This document shows, piece after piece, positions 1 to 12,303 of a stretch of 64,000 bases of DNA. This stretch comes from Pseudoalteromonas sp. R3. GTDB taxonomy: Bacteria; Pseudomonadota; Gammaproteobacteria; Enterobacterales; Alteromonadaceae. The DNA lies in contig NZ_CP034835.1 of the NCBI RefSeq assembly GCF_004014715.1, forward strand, positions 2,294,001 through 2,358,000, read 5' to 3'. Under the pieces are notes generated by a model. That model was not told the origin of the DNA and made no database searches. It saw only the letters and a list, made by a program, of their open reading frames with translations. The translations under genes and the position numbers were made by a program. The first letter of the stretch is position 1. Each line of letters starts with the position of its first letter.

Positions 1-51
1 TAGGCTTGTTTATTGATATTTAAGCGTAAAAAAACATTCATTAATTTGTAA

Positions 52-79
52 TAAAAAAGGCCGCTGGAATGCGGCCTTA
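52..79 (-). terminator. Intrinsic terminator downstream of serS
   Basis: Perfect 8-bp arms AAGGCCGC (57-64) and GCGGCCTT (71-78) enclose a 6-nt loop. On the minus strand the stem is followed by a run of T (the A run at 53-58). It lies about 20 nt past the serS stop, so it probably ends the ftsK-lolA-rarA-crcB-serS transcript. Confidence 0.85.
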
Positions 80-98
80 GATCAATGTGTTAAGTGTT

Positions 99-1785
<1,687 letters not shown>

Positions 1786-1786
<1 letters not shown>

Positions 1787-3138
1787 CAGAAGTCATCTTC
1801 ATCTTTATAGCGCTGCTGTGGACTTTGCTGGTTTTGGGCACGCAAATAACGGAGCTTTTCCGAAATTTGTTTCTCAAGCCCTCTGTTACTGGGGTCATAG
1901 TATCGACGTTGCTGAATCTCCCTGGGGAAATAGCATTCACCCGCAGCAAAAGCACCGGGTTCGTTGTGCGCATAGCGATACTCATCTCCATAGCCAAGCT
2001 CCTTCATAAGCTTGGTGGGTGCATTACGTAAATGCTCGGGCACAGGGTAATCCGGGTCACTCGCTGCATCTTGTTGCGCCTGATTAAATGCCATATAAAC
2101 CGCATTGCTTTTTGCTGCACTGGCCAGGTAAATCGTAGCCTGCGCTATAGCACGCTCTCCTTCACTCGGGCCTACCCGGTGATAAATATCCCAGGCGTTA
2201 AGTGCCACCTGCATGGCGCGAGGATCGGCGTTACCAATGTCTTCGGTGGCAATCGCAAGCAGCCTTCTGGCGACGTACAAAGGATCTCCACCTCCAGCCA
2301 GAATCCGACAATACCAGTAAAGCGCAGCATCCGGATCACTGCCGCGCACTGATTTATGAAACGCAGAGATCAGGTCATAATAGATGTCGCCGCCCTTGTC
2401 ATATTTTGCCAGGTGCGAAGGCAAAACCTGCTTTAGCACAGCTTCATCAATCACTATTTGTCCTTCACCATTGGCACCCAGATCAGTAGCCTGTTCCAGC
2501 AGATTTAGTGCTTTTCTGGCGTCACCGTCTGCTGCGTGTGATAATGCGTCTATCACCGTATCGTCCAGGGTGATTTTCTGACGGCTGAGCTCTTTGTCCT
2601 GGGACAGCGCCTGGCGTAATACCAAGCCCAGCTCATCCAGACTCAAAGGTTTAAGGGTATAAACTCTGGCCCGGGATAAAATAGCGTTGTTCAGTGCAAA
2701 TGATGGATTCTCTGTGGTCGCACCGATAAAGATAAAGGTACCGTCTTCAATGTGCGGCAAGAATGCATCTTGTTGCGACTTGTTGAAGCGATGCACCTCG
2801 TCGACAAAGAGTATCGTGCGCATCCCCCCCTGGGCCAGTCGGTTTTTTGCTTCAAGGACTTGCTCACGTATTTCTTTCACACCGGCAGTCACCGCAGATA
2901 GCTTACATAGCTGTGCATTGGCGTGGTGGGCAATGATTTCAGCGAGCGTGGTTTTGCCCACACCGGGTGGTCCCCATAAGATCAGACTGTGACACCGCCC
3001 CTGAGAAATCGCCCTGCGCAGCGGGCTGTCAGGTGCCAGAATGTGGCTTTGACCAATATAGCCATTCAGGTCCATTGGACGCATTCGCGCCGCCAAAGGC
3101 CGCACATCTGGCGCAAAATCAAATCCCAGATTAGTCAC
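1786..3138 (-). CDS. rarA: Replication-associated recombination protein A (RarA/MgsA AAA ATPase)
   Basis: Clamp-loader-like AAA+ ATPase that acts at stalled replication forks. Walker A is GPPGVGKTT and Walker B is LFVDEVHRF, followed by the MgsA C-terminal tetramerisation region. The N-terminal text [20 protein letters not shown] matches the family start, which favours the GTG at 3138 (450 residues) over the upstream start at 3198 that lies deep in lolA. With this start the gene overlaps the end of lolA by 8 bases. The position between lolA and crcB-serS is standard for gammaproteobacteria. Confidence 0.96.
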
Positions 3139-3784
3139 TTTGTGTCTGGTCGTCGACGACCACCCCTTCTGGGATAACAAACTTAAACTGCGCTGCATCT
3201 ATTGGTACATTAATTTGCGCACCACTAAACTTAAAGCTAGAGATCTGGCCAGATGAATCTGTCACGTTGAGCTGACCTATCTTAAGACTGTTGTCTGCAA
3301 ACAAAACATCCAGACGCTCCACCTGGGCACCCGTTTGAACAGGTTCGATGCGATACCCGCCTGAAACCTCCGACACGCTATATTTTTGCCACTGTTTAGG
3401 GTCTTGCGTAGTCAACAACACAAAAGGCGTAGTGTCTATCAGGCCCAAAGTATTGAGAATGGTAGCCTGCTCTGCAAAGCTATCGAAATACACAGTTCTT
3501 AACCCATCAGAAACCAACAGCGTCTCATCGGGCTCATCCTGCTGCCAACGGATTTTTGCTGGATATTGCAAGGCGATTTCACCTTTACCTGACTGGATCA
3601 GGTGACCATCCTGATCGATAACGCTTTGCTCAAACTTGGCCCGGAAGCTCTCAAGTGCCTTTAGCTTTTGTTTTAATGACTGTGCCGCAACGCTGACGGT
3701 CTGGGCTTCGGTTGTTTGTGCTGCATCTGCAACAGGTATGACCCCAGTAACACTCAGGGCCAGAATAAGTGGTTTTAACTTCAT
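3131..3784 (-). CDS. lolA: Outer-membrane lipoprotein carrier protein LolA
   Basis: Periplasmic chaperone that takes lipoproteins from LolCDE and hands them to LolB at the outer membrane. It has a signal peptide ([21 protein letters not shown], cleavage likely before AQ) and a beta-rich LolA fold with FRAKFEQSV and [20 protein letters not shown], typical of the family. Length is 217 residues. The ATG overlaps the ftsK stop by one base (TAATG), and the end overlaps rarA. Confidence 0.96.
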   Translation of the reverse strand: MKLKPLILALSVTGVIPVADAAQTTEAQTVSVAAQSLKQKLKALESFRAKFEQSVIDQDGHLIQSGKGEIALQYPAKIRWQQDEPDETLLVSDGLRTVYFDSFAEQATILNTLGLIDTTPFVLLTTQDPKQWQKYSVSEVSGGYRIEPVQTGAQVERLDVLFADNSLKIGQLNVTDSSGQISSFKFSGAQINVPIDAAQFKFVIPEGVVVDDQTQSD

Positions 3785-6420
3785 TAATTCGCTCCACCTT
3801 TAGGTACCAAAACTTCTCTGGCACCATTGTGTCCTGGCGCACTAACGACGCCGGACATTTCCATTTGTTCGACCAGACGAGCCGCGCGGTTGTAGCCTAC
3901 GCGCAACTTACGCTGAACACTCGAGACTGATACCTTACCTGTTTCAATCACGAATCCCACCGCTTCATCGTATAGCGGATCCGATTCTTCATCTTCACCT
4001 TCGCTTGTCTCGCCTGGTAGTAAAATATCTTCTGTGGCCTCACCACACAAGATGTCGTCGATATAGTTAGGTTTACCACGTGCTTTCCAGTCGCTCACAA
4101 CCGCATGCACTTCATGGTCGTCTACAAACGCGCCATGCACGCGGATTGGTACACTGGTGCCAGGTGGCAGGTACAACATATCACCCATACCCAACAGGTT
4201 TTCTGCCCCCTGTTGGTCTAATATGGTACGTGAGTCAATTTTACTCGATACCTGAAACGCCATTCGGGTTGGAATATTCGCTTTGATCAAACCAGTGATC
4301 ACATCAACGGATGGTCTCTGCGTTGCCAATACTAAGTGAATACCAGCAGCACGGGCTTTTTGCGCGATACGTGCAATCAGCTCTTCCACTTTTTTGCCCA
4401 CAATCATCATCATGTCAGCAAATTCGTCAATCACCACCACAATACTCGGTAGCTTATCGAGTTCCTGTGGCTCATCCGCCATGCCATCGGTATCTTTAAA
4501 CAGCGGATCCATAATGGGGTGTCCGGCTTCTTTGGCATCCAATATTTTTTGGTTATAGCCTTTGAGATTACGCACTCCCAGTGCCGACATCAGCTTATAA
4601 CGACGCTCCATTTCACCCACACACCAACGCAGTGCATTGGCAGCTTCTTTCATGTCGGTTACAACCTCACATAACAGGTGGGGAATGCCTTCATACACCG
4701 ACAATTCGAGCATTTTCGGGTCAATCATGATCATCCGCACATCTTCAGGTGGCGACTTGTATAGCAAGCTTAATATCATGACATTAACGCCCACTGACTT
4801 ACCTGAACCAGTTGTACCCGCGACCAGCAAATGCGGCATTTTAGCAAGGTCGGCGACCACAGGCTGGCCAGCGATATCTTTACCCAGTACCATAGTCAAG
4901 GGTGATGGATTCTGCTCAAACTTAGGGGCGTTGATGACTTCGGATAGCCGCACTATTTCACGGTTCTTGTTGGGCAGCTCCAGGCCCACATAAGTCTTAC
5001 CCGGGATCACTTCAACCACACGCACGCTAACCGCAGACAACGAACGTGCCAAATCTTTTGCCAGACCAGTAATTTTCGCTACTTTTATACCAGGTGCCAG
5101 GTCCAGCTCAAAACGAGTAACAACAGGGCCAGGATAAACCCCCATGACCTTGGCCTGAATATTGAAATCCAGTAATTTAGCCTCTACCAGACGAGATACG
5201 GCTTCCAATTCCTCTTCGGATATCGGGTTCTTCGCCTTATCGGGTCTGTCCAGCAGGTCAAGCGAGGGCAACGGATCTTTCGGCGGCTCGGCTTCTAATA
5301 AAGCCTCAAACTGCTCTTTAGCGCTGGGCGGCGGCTGATAACCAGAGGCTGGTTTTTCCTTGGGCTTCAATGGCCTGGCTGGCGAAACAACTTTGGTCTC
5401 TGCTGGCGCAGGTGTGTCGTCTAGCGCATTAAGTGCAGCAACCGTATCAAAAGCTTCATCGTCAACTGCTGAAAAATTAATTTCCTGCTCAAGAATATCA
5501 TCGAGTTCATCAAACACACTTGGTGCTACAGCGATATCGTCTCCAGAGCGTTTATCTGTTTCCAGCACCCTGTCTGGAACTGACTCTGTGGCAGGCTCGG
5601 CTTTGGGGCCAAACAATCTGTCTTTAAGCTTCTTTGGTTTAGTTTCTTCTGGTTCTGGCTGCTCTGCTTCGGTCGACGTATCCAACTCATTTTCTGCAGA
5701 TACATCATCATTGAGTCCACTATCAGTTCCGGCCTCTCTATCCATGGTGTTTATCAGGGCAGACTCTGGCCTCGGTGCCTCACTATCTAAACTTACATTG
5801 TCTGGTGTAGGTGTTGTAACAGGCGTGTGTTCTGCACGATGTTTAATCTTTGCAAAACACCACTTACAAAATGCCACTACCTTTTCGCCAATGTAGTCAA
5901 CGAACTCAACCCAGGAGACACCCGTGAGTAAGGTTAAACCGGCAAAGAAAAAACACAGTAATAAGATGGTGGTACCGGTAAAATTGAACGCTGGCATCAT
6001 GGCACTGGCGACCACGTCCCCCACTACCCCACCGGAAGAAAAGTTGTAGATATCATCAAAGTTGATACTACAGATAGCGCTGGCAGAGGTGATAAACAAG
6101 GTACCGCCAATGAGCCTTAACCCCAACGTGGTGTAATCAAGCTGCAATAATTTGTGTGGTTTTTTAAATAACAGGTAGCCGAATAACTGAATAAAAGCCG
6201 GCACCAGAAAGGCCAACCAGCCAAAACTGAGCAGCAGAATATCGGCAACCCAGGCACCGGCAGCGCCAGTAATGTTATTGACCTTGATAAATTCGCCCGT
6301 TTGCGTCCAGGCGGGATCGGCCGGATCAAAGCTGATGAGTGCGCACAGCGTAAAAATTGCCGCCGCCGTACTGATGATCAGGCCAGTCTCCAGCAGGCGC
6401 TGAATACCATTTAAGCGCAT
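3784..6420 (-). CDS. ftsK: DNA translocase FtsK
   Basis: Septum-located DNA pump that clears and resolves chromosome termini during division. The N-terminal 190 or so residues hold four membrane helices. A low-complexity acidic linker (about 200-390) follows, then the RecA-like motor with Walker A GTTGSGKS and Walker [13 protein letters not shown]. The C-terminal gamma winged helix carries [13 protein letters not shown], which reads KOPS sites. At 878 residues the linker is shorter than in E. coli (1329) but usual for marine relatives. First gene of the operon; no strong Shine-Dalgarno precedes the ATG at 6420. Confidence 0.97.
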   Translation of the reverse strand: MRLNGIQRLLETGLIISTAAAIFTLCALISFDPADPAWTQTGEFIKVNNITGAAGAWVADILLLSFGWLAFLVPAFIQLFGYLLFKKPHKLLQLDYTTLGLRLIGGTLFITSASAICSINFDDIYNFSSGGVVGDVVASAMMPAFNFTGTTILLLCFFFAGLTLLTGVSWVEFVDYIGEKVVAFCKWCFAKIKHRAEHTPVTTPTPDNVSLDSEAPRPESALINTMDREAGTDSGLNDDVSAENELDTSTEAEQPEPEETKPKKLKDRLFGPKAEPATESVPDRVLETDKRSGDDIAVAPSVFDELDDILEQEINFSAVDDEAFDTVAALNALDDTPAPAETKVVSPARPLKPKEKPASGYQPPPSAKEQFEALLEAEPPKDPLPSLDLLDRPDKAKNPISEEELEAVSRLVEAKLLDFNIQAKVMGVYPGPVVTRFELDLAPGIKVAKITGLAKDLARSLSAVSVRVVEVIPGKTYVGLELPNKNREIVRLSEVINAPKFEQNPSPLTMVLGKDIAGQPVVADLAKMPHLLVAGTTGSGKSVGVNVMILSLLYKSPPEDVRMIMIDPKMLELSVYEGIPHLLCEVVTDMKEAANALRWCVGEMERRYKLMSALGVRNLKGYNQKILDAKEAGHPIMDPLFKDTDGMADEPQELDKLPSIVVVIDEFADMMMIVGKKVEELIARIAQKARAAGIHLVLATQRPSVDVITGLIKANIPTRMAFQVSSKIDSRTILDQQGAENLLGMGDMLYLPPGTSVPIRVHGAFVDDHEVHAVVSDWKARGKPNYIDDILCGEATEDILLPGETSEGEDEESDPLYDEAVGFVIETGKVSVSSVQRKLRVGYNRAARLVEQMEMSGVVSAPGHNGAREVLVPKGGAN

Positions 6421-6488
6421 TATGTAATACCTAAATACTGTTTAGTTAATTCTAACATGACTTTTTGCACACCTTAGCAAGAATTTCC

Positions 6489-6968
6489 TTAGGGTGCACA
6501 AGGTTTTATCACTTCACCTTGCTCCCCTTTGACTTCTTCCATAACAACATAAGTACGGCTTTCGCTAATACTAGGCAGTTTCAATAGTATCTCACCCAGA
6601 ACACCTCGGTATTCAGACATATCTGTTACCCGGGTTTTTAACAGATAATCAAAGTTACCGGATACCAGATGACATTCAATAATCTCGTCATGCTGCTTTA
6701 CCGCCTGATTGAACCGGTCGAATACGTCAGGCGAATTTTTATTGACTGTGACTTCCACAAAGACCAACAAACCCTGACCCAGTTTGACCGGATCCACAAC
6801 CGCCTTGTAACCTTTTATATAACCTTCACGTTCAAGCTTTTTGACGCGCTCCAGGCAAGGTGTTGCACTTAGCCCAATCCTTCTGGCCAATTCTACATTA
6901 GAAATTCGTCCGTCTTTTTGCAGTTCAACTAAAATCTTTCTATCGGTTCTATCTAACTGAGTATGCAT
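6489..6968 (-). CDS. lrp: Leucine-responsive regulatory protein Lrp
   Basis: DNA-binding feast/famine regulator of amino-acid metabolism. The N-terminal helix-turn-helix covers ISNVELARRIGLSATPCLERVKKLE, and a C-terminal RAM/AsnC ligand domain follows. Length is 159 residues, against 164 in E. coli Lrp. It is divergent from ald across a 139-bp AT-rich gap, and Lrp-family proteins commonly control ald, so the pair probably forms a regulator-target unit. It could instead be a dedicated ald regulator rather than a global Lrp. Confidence 0.93.
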   Translation of the reverse strand: MHTQLDRTDRKILVELQKDGRISNVELARRIGLSATPCLERVKKLEREGYIKGYKAVVDPVKLGQGLLVFVEVTVNKNSPDVFDRFNQAVKQHDEIIECHLVSGNFDYLLKTRVTDMSEYRGVLGEILLKLPSISESRTYVVMEEVKGEQGEVIKPCAP

Positions 6969-7107
6969 GTTCAGTTTTTTATCCTGAATATTTACTTAAT
7001 ACAGTGTTAATAACTATCAAGTATATCAAAAAAGGTAGGACATACTAGCAAACCATATCTATAATGGTCGAAAATTTTTACCCCGTTCTTAATTGAGGCG
7101 AATTGTT
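6969..7107. promoter_or_regulatory. Divergent lrp/ald control region with ald -10 box
   Basis: This 139-bp gap separates the divergent starts of lrp and ald. A perfect TATAAT lies at 7060-7065 on the plus strand with no convincing -35 box 16-18 nt upstream, as expected for an activator-dependent ald promoter. The gap is AT-rich, which suits Lrp binding. A GAGG ribosome site (7095-7098) sets the ald start at 7108. Confidence 0.55.
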
Positions 7108-8229
7108 ATGATTATTGGTGTACCTAAAGAAATAAAAAACCACGAGTACCGTGTTGGTATGGTTCCAGCAAGTGTTCGTGAACTGATTAATCACGGCCAC
7201 CAGGTAATAGTAGAAACAAATGCTGGTATCGGTATCGGTTTCACTGACGAAGACTACATTCAGGTAGGCGCTGAGATCCGTGATACGGCAGCGCAGGTAT
7301 TTGAAGAAGCAGACATGATCGTGAAAGTAAAAGAGCCTCAGGCTGTTGAGCGCGCGATGCTTCGTGAAGATCAAATCCTGTTCACTTACCTGCACCTGGC
7401 ACCTGACCTGCCTCAGACAGAAGACCTGGTTAAGAGCGGCGCAATTTGTATCGCGTACGAAACTGTGACTGACGCACGTGGCGGTCTACCTCTGCTTGCA
7501 CCTATGTCAGAAGTAGCTGGCCGTATGTCTATTCAGGCTGGTGCTCAGGCGCTTGAAAAGTCTCGTGAAGGTCGCGGCATGCTGCTTGGCGGCGTACCAG
7601 GTGTAGAACCTGCTAAAGTGGTTGTTATCGGTGGTGGTATGGTTGGCCGTAACGCAGCGCAAATGGCGGTTGGCTTGGGTGCTGACGTTACTATCCTTGA
7701 CCGTAACATCGATGTACTGCGCAGCCTGAACGCTCAATTCGGCAGCCAGGCAAAAGTGATCTACTCAACTGCTGATGCGCTTGAGAAGCACGTACTGGAA
7801 GCTGACTTAGTTATCGGTGGTGTACTTATCCCAGGTGCTGCTGCACCTAAGCTGGTTACTGCTGATCACATCAAAGCAATGAAGCCAGGCGCTGCCATTG
7901 TTGACGTTGCTATCGACCAGGGTGGTTGTATTGCCACTTCTAAAGCAACTACACACGCAGAGCCAACTTACATTGTTGACGACGTAGTTCACTACTGTGT
8001 TGCTAACATGCCAGGTGCTGTACCACGTACTTCTACATTCGCACTGAACAATGCGACTCTACCTTACATCATCAAGCTTGCAAACTTGGGTTACAAAGAA
8101 GCCTTGCTTGCTGATCAGCACTTCCTGAATGGTCTGAACGTCATCAAGGGTCAGATCACGTGTAAAGAAGTGGCTGAAGGTTTCAACATGGAATATGTTG
8201 ACGCACGTTCGGCGCTAGCTAACGTATAA
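7108..8229 (+). CDS. ald: Alanine dehydrogenase
   Basis: Interconverts L-alanine with pyruvate and ammonia using NAD. The start [20 protein letters not shown] is the family signature; YLHLAPD carries the catalytic histidine, and [12 protein letters not shown] is the NAD-binding glycine loop. The protein is 373 residues, the normal length. A TTG five codons upstream is in frame, but GAGG precedes the ATG at 7108. Codon choice looks strongly optimised compared with neighbours, suggesting high expression. Lrp is divergent and is the likely regulator. Confidence 0.97.
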   Translation: MIIGVPKEIKNHEYRVGMVPASVRELINHGHQVIVETNAGIGIGFTDEDYIQVGAEIRDTAAQVFEEADMIVKVKEPQAVERAMLREDQILFTYLHLAPDLPQTEDLVKSGAICIAYETVTDARGGLPLLAPMSEVAGRMSIQAGAQALEKSREGRGMLLGGVPGVEPAKVVVIGGGMVGRNAAQMAVGLGADVTILDRNIDVLRSLNAQFGSQAKVIYSTADALEKHVLEADLVIGGVLIPGAAAPKLVTADHIKAMKPGAAIVDVAIDQGGCIATSKATTHAEPTYIVDDVVHYCVANMPGAVPRTSTFALNNATLPYIIKLANLGYKEALLADQHFLNGLNVIKGQITCKEVAEGFNMEYVDARSALANV

Positions 8230-8248
8230 TCGATACACATAGCGTTTT

Positions 8249-8275
8249 AAAAGCCTCGCCTAAGCGGGGCTTTTT
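8249..8275 (+). terminator. Intrinsic terminator of ald
   Basis: Stem AAGCCTCGC/GCGGGGCTT (one G-T pair) with loop CTAA at 8251-8272, followed by TTTTT. It lies 20 nt past the ald stop. Confidence 0.9.
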
Positions 8276-8365
8276 GCTTTTAGCTCCTTCGCGAAACACA
8301 GAGTTGCCTGCACCACAGATTATTGACTATCTTTTTATAATAGTCAGTCGTACAGGTAGTGTTGC

Positions 8366-9193
8366 ATGGCCATTTCCCTCACACAGCAAGAAAAACTCAT
8401 TTTAAAAACGGTCAGTATTCCTCCGCGCCCTCAGGCACTGTTGCAGTTTTCAGAAGAAGCTAAACTTCCCGAACCCAACATCACTAAGATTTCCGAAATT
8501 TTACAAAGCGATGTAGCGATCAGTGCGGCCATTTTGCAAGTAGTCAATTCCGCTGCCTTTCGGCGCTCTCGCGAGATTGATTCCATCGAACAGGCAGTCA
8601 TGATTCTGGGTCTGAAACGCCTTATTCCCTTAGTTAAGGCCGTTGCTTTGAAATCGTCTGTTGATTTGCCGGCAGCGCTTAGTGATTTCTGGGAAACCCA
8701 GTCTGAAATAGGGCAGCATGCATCATTGATCTGCAATCGGCTTAATCGCCAAGCACTGGCCAATCATGCCTATATGCTTGGATTGTTTCATGGCGTTGGC
8801 ATTCCGATATTATGTCAGCACTTTGATGACTATCAGAGTGTATTAGACAAAGCACAAACTGATGGGTGGACCGAAGCAAGTCAGTTTGAATTCGCACAAT
8901 ATCATACTAGCCACGGTACTATAGGCGCTTTGCTGGCTCAGCAGTGGCGTTTGCCAAAGATAGTCATTAATGTGATTTATTATCAACATGACGTTGACGG
9001 GATTCTCACTTCAGGGGAACTAGATAGTCTTGGCAACGACTTGCTATCCATTTTAAAGATAGCCCGTCACAAAACGTATTTGTCTACTAATCCTGTAAGC
9101 GAACAAAACCCCGAATGGCAAGTGATCAAAGATGATGTGATGGATTATCTGGAAATATCCGATGAAGAGCTGGATGAACTTTGGGGTGAATAG
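8366..9193 (+). CDS. HDOD domain protein
   Basis: The HDOD fold is a degenerate HD phosphohydrolase domain found in signalling proteins; it usually lacks catalytic metal ligands. The seen features are the N-terminal PPRPQALLQF, DVAISAAILQVVNSAAF and QAVMILGLKRL, all typical of HDOD, in a 275-residue protein with no attached receiver, GGDEF or EAL domain. No signal peptide is present, so it is probably cytoplasmic. It stands alone between ald and a convergent lipoprotein gene. The exact partner or target cannot be told from the sequence. Confidence 0.85.
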   Translation: MAISLTQQEKLILKTVSIPPRPQALLQFSEEAKLPEPNITKISEILQSDVAISAAILQVVNSAAFRRSREIDSIEQAVMILGLKRLIPLVKAVALKSSVDLPAALSDFWETQSEIGQHASLICNRLNRQALANHAYMLGLFHGVGIPILCQHFDDYQSVLDKAQTDGWTEASQFEFAQYHTSHGTIGALLAQQWRLPKIVINVIYYQHDVDGILTSGELDSLGNDLLSILKIARHKTYLSTNPVSEQNPEWQVIKDDVMDYLEISDEELDELWGE

Positions 9194-9198
9194 TCACC

Positions 9199-9219
9199 CT
9201 CCAGCCAAAAAGGCTGGAG
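9199..9219. terminator. Perfect hairpin between convergent genes
   Basis: Arms CTCCAGCC (9199-9206) and GGCTGGAG (9212-9219) enclose AAAAA. It starts 5 nt after the HDOD stop and lies between convergent genes, as a terminator would, but neither strand has a clear T run after the stem. Confidence 0.45.
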
Positions 9220-9246
9220 CACAACTATTGATAGAATAATGGACAG

Positions 9247-10206
9247 TTATTCTGAGAAAGTCACTTCCGTATCCTGACTCACTGAAACTGATTGCGTCGA
9301 GTACAATGCAAATGTCGTGTCTACTGACTCAGGGTCATCAAGATGCCCCAGGCACGAATAGGCTATCTGATACTCTCCTGCGGGTACAAAGCCTATCTCA
9401 AACTGACCCTCCTGATTGAGTACTGCCGTTGCCATAGGTCCGTTACCCTCTTCCTGCACATCTCCAAGCTCACCTTCAGTCTGGGTATACAGATAAACAA
9501 CCTGCTTAAACCCACCTACGGTCGGCGCCAGAGCAGAATTATCGGCGATACAGGCTGTTTGCAGATCAGCCGTTACGGTGCCTGAAATATCAAATACCAG
9601 CGCCTGATTTTCTAGTCTGACGGCAGTCGGCTTTAGGTAGACCGTGCTGCTGTTTCCTGTTTTAACCAGCGCCTTACCCAAGTCAAACTCCAGGACATAG
9701 TCATTTTCACCCTGGTTAACCAGCACTGAATTGATTTGGATTTCACCCTCACCATCATTGCCTTTACGCTTGACTGCCAGTGCGGCCCGACTTTCATCTT
9801 CATACACAACATGAGAGCGCATCTCGCTGATTTCACCTTCAATACCATTGACGACAGTGACACGCATCCATTCATAGTCACCGGCGTCAATTTCCTTATC
9901 AGCGATCAGCTCGAAGGTGTTGCTACCCTGATAAGCCAGTAAGTTCACTTTTTGTGGATTACCGGATTCATCCAGCGTTTCAAAACGTGTCGTCGTACCG
10001 CCAGAGCTTTGCAGAACAACTTCTTTGAATACTAAGTTCACTGCAGCCACATTATTAACGGCCGCATCCGACACCCCCAAAGTAAACCTGGCCTTTTGTT
10101 CCGACTGCACATTCGTTTGTGTGCCAGAGTTGCTATTGCTATCACTGCCACCACAGGCAACCAGAAATGCCGAAGCTAATGCCAGACCATACACTTTGTG
10201 TAACAT
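9247..10206 (-). CDS. DUF4382 domain lipoprotein
   Basis: Probable surface or periplasmic lipoprotein of unknown function. The start MLHKVYGLALASAFLVACGG is a lipoprotein signal with lipobox LVAC; a Ser/Asn-rich linker follows. ARFTLGVSDAAVNNVAAVNLVFKEVVL resembles the beginning of DUF4382 domains. The C-terminal half looks like a second beta-sandwich (IADNSALAPTVGGFKQVVYLYTQTEG...). The ATG at 10206 has AAGGGG about 7 nt upstream and is preferred over the TTG two codons before. The product is 319 residues. The 138 bases between this gene and the next, divergent one are AT-rich. Confidence 0.8.
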   Translation of the reverse strand: MLHKVYGLALASAFLVACGGSDSNSNSGTQTNVQSEQKARFTLGVSDAAVNNVAAVNLVFKEVVLQSSGGTTTRFETLDESGNPQKVNLLAYQGSNTFELIADKEIDAGDYEWMRVTVVNGIEGEISEMRSHVVYEDESRAALAVKRKGNDGEGEIQINSVLVNQGENDYVLEFDLGKALVKTGNSSTVYLKPTAVRLENQALVFDISGTVTADLQTACIADNSALAPTVGGFKQVVYLYTQTEGELGDVQEEGNGPMATAVLNQEGQFEIGFVPAGEYQIAYSCLGHLDDPESVDTTFALYSTQSVSVSQDTEVTFSE

Positions 10207-10386
10207 ACCCAAACCCCTTTATTGCCATATTTACAATTTAATGTAATCAAGTTGTGATGAACGTAACTTTAATAGCCCGGTCCTGTTTTAAGTCCAAGAT
10301 CCATTTTTGGATTTAAATACCTAAATAATTGAAAGTTTCCCTCAATGATTTACCTTTATAGAGGGAAGCAGTTAGGAGATATGCCT

Positions 10387-12255
10387 GTGAAGTTCAAATT
10401 TAAGGTAATTGCCGTTTCAGCCTCAGTGCTCTTTCTGGCCTTGTTACTACTATCACTCAAACAGTATTTTTTGCTGAAAGATAATTTACAACAACAAGTC
10501 AATGATAGTGTGGGAGAAATCATTCAGGGGATCAGCAATACGGTGACCTCGCAAATGCAGGGTGCCATTGATTTGGCAGTTTTGACCACCGGCCTGGTAG
10601 AGCAAAGCGACACGCTGCAAGATGCGCTGCCACTGATTTCACAGCCAAAGCTGAAAGAGACCTTTTTACTGATAGGCTATGGCGAAGACGCAACCGGCAA
10701 CTATGTAGCCAGTGATCCGGGTTGGGATCCAGGCCCTACCTGGGATCCGCGGGTGCGACCCTGGTTTGCCGGCGCAAAACAAGCAAATCAGCTGATAGTC
10801 ACAGCCCCATACGCCGATTCGGTCACCAAAGAAATTGTGGTATCCGTGGGTACGCCTGTGAAAAAAGGGGGCCGTTTCCATGGCGCTATCTTTTTTGATG
10901 TCAGTCTGGCCAAGCTCGGTAACATGATCAATTCTTTCGAATTATTCGACTCAGGCTTTGCCTTTATGGTCAGTAAAGATGGCACTATTATCTCTCACCC
11001 CAATACAGAGCTTAATGGCCAACAAGCTAGCGAGTTTTTGGGCCGTACTCAGGTATCACAAATAGTGCAGGAAGTTGAGATGAACAACCGCACCTATCTG
11101 GTCACCTTTAAAGATGTGGAAGGACTGGACTGGTACGTTGGTGTGGCACTTGAGAAAGACAAAGTATTCAGTGCAGTTGATACCATGGCACAAGATGCCA
11201 CTTTATTCTCAATTATCGCCGTGATAGCCGCTGTGGTCGTACTTTCTTTAGTCATAAACTTGCTCCTAAAACCGCTTGAAGACATCAATGTCGCTATGGC
11301 GAATATTGCGCAAGGCCACGCAGATCTGACCGTGCGTTTAGAGGCCTCTAACGAGCCAGAATTCGCCTCATTGGCAGAGAATTTCAATCGCTTTACCTCT
11401 CGTCTGCAAAATCTGATTGCGGATATACAACAACTTGGCCATGAAGTATTAGAAGATGCCCGTCAGACTTCAACAGGTGCAAACCAGGCAACCATGGCTA
11501 TCGAAGAGCAGCTTAACGCACTTAATACTCTGGCCACCGCAACAGGTAATATGTCAAGTACAGAGCAACAAGTAGCGGATACCGCTCAACAGGCTGCAGA
11601 TGCCATACAGAACACCGACAACCTTGCCAGTAACGGCGAAACCATAGTCGCTGAGTCCACCGATGCCATCACCGAGCTGTCTGTACAGATAAAACGTGCG
11701 GTCGATGTGGTAGCCGAGCTGGAAGTCTCTTCGTCGGGCATTGAGCAAATCTTGTCTGTGATCAATGGCATTGCCGAACAAACCAACCTGCTGGCCCTCA
11801 ACGCAGCCATTGAGGCAGCGCGTGCCGGCGAGTCAGGTCGCGGGTTTGCCGTTGTTGCCGATGAGGTCAGGACCCTTGCACAACGCACTCAGGAAGCCAC
11901 TACAGAAATCAAAGCCATGATTGACCAATTACAAAGCGGCGCACAAAGCGCCGTTGGGGTGATGAACCAGAGTCAGACCATAGTAGAGAAGTCGGTCAAT
12001 AAAGCCAACGACACCCGTGAAGCCCTTGAGTCGATCCGCCAGTCTATAGCAAGCATTGTTGATTTAAACGTCAGTATTGCGGATATGATCAGTGAACAAA
12101 AGCATGTGGTGGAGGAAGTGAATAATAACGCCTCGCAAATTCGTAACTTGTCAGACACTGTATTCGATGAAGCCAAAGCCGTTGATCACACCATGCAGTC
12201 TCAGGTAGAGAAAATTGCCAAGCAGGAAAACATGTTAGAACAATTCAGAGTCTAA
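10387..12255 (+). CDS. Methyl-accepting chemotaxis protein with periplasmic Cache domain
   Basis: Inner-membrane chemoreceptor. Helix one (about residues 7-26) is followed by a periplasmic dCache-type domain with [11 protein letters not shown] and [20 protein letters not shown], typical of sensors binding small molecules such as amino acids. A second helix (about 280-300), a HAMP linker and a signalling domain with [16 protein letters not shown] follow. The start is uncertain: GTG at 10387 has AGGAG 8 nt upstream, ATG at 10381 is only 2 nt from it, and an ATG at 10345 has no ribosome site. The GTG gives 622 residues. The ligand is unknown. Confidence 0.92.
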   Translation: MKFKFKVIAVSASVLFLALLLLSLKQYFLLKDNLQQQVNDSVGEIIQGISNTVTSQMQGAIDLAVLTTGLVEQSDTLQDALPLISQPKLKETFLLIGYGEDATGNYVASDPGWDPGPTWDPRVRPWFAGAKQANQLIVTAPYADSVTKEIVVSVGTPVKKGGRFHGAIFFDVSLAKLGNMINSFELFDSGFAFMVSKDGTIISHPNTELNGQQASEFLGRTQVSQIVQEVEMNNRTYLVTFKDVEGLDWYVGVALEKDKVFSAVDTMAQDATLFSIIAVIAAVVVLSLVINLLLKPLEDINVAMANIAQGHADLTVRLEASNEPEFASLAENFNRFTSRLQNLIADIQQLGHEVLEDARQTSTGANQATMAIEEQLNALNTLATATGNMSSTEQQVADTAQQAADAIQNTDNLASNGETIVAESTDAITELSVQIKRAVDVVAELEVSSSGIEQILSVINGIAEQTNLLALNAAIEAARAGESGRGFAVVADEVRTLAQRTQEATTEIKAMIDQLQSGAQSAVGVMNQSQTIVEKSVNKANDTREALESIRQSIASIVDLNVSIADMISEQKHVVEEVNNNASQIRNLSDTVFDEAKAVDHTMQSQVEKIAKQENMLEQFRV

Positions 12256-12270
12256 TTCTGAAACAGCATA

Positions 12271-12303
12271 ATACTAGCGAGTGCGGTTAAAACTCGCTAG
12301 TAT
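12271..12303. repeat. Perfect 12-bp inverted repeat abutting a start codon
   Basis: Arms ATACTAGCGAGT (12271-12282) and ACTCGCTAGTAT (12292-12303) are perfectly complementary around a 9-nt spacer. The right arm ends on the base before the ATG at 12304. There is no T run, so a simple terminator for the chemoreceptor gene is not clear. It could be an operator or an RNA hairpin hiding the translation start. Confidence 0.75.

Noticed and set aside
5360..5896. Plus-strand open frame of 178 codons rich in Ser and Ala
   Set aside because: It lies wholly opposite the low-complexity linker of ftsK, and its composition is that linker's complement.
6421..6488. LexA (SOS) box upstream of ftsK
   Set aside because: CTGT is present but no ACAG half-site at the required spacing.
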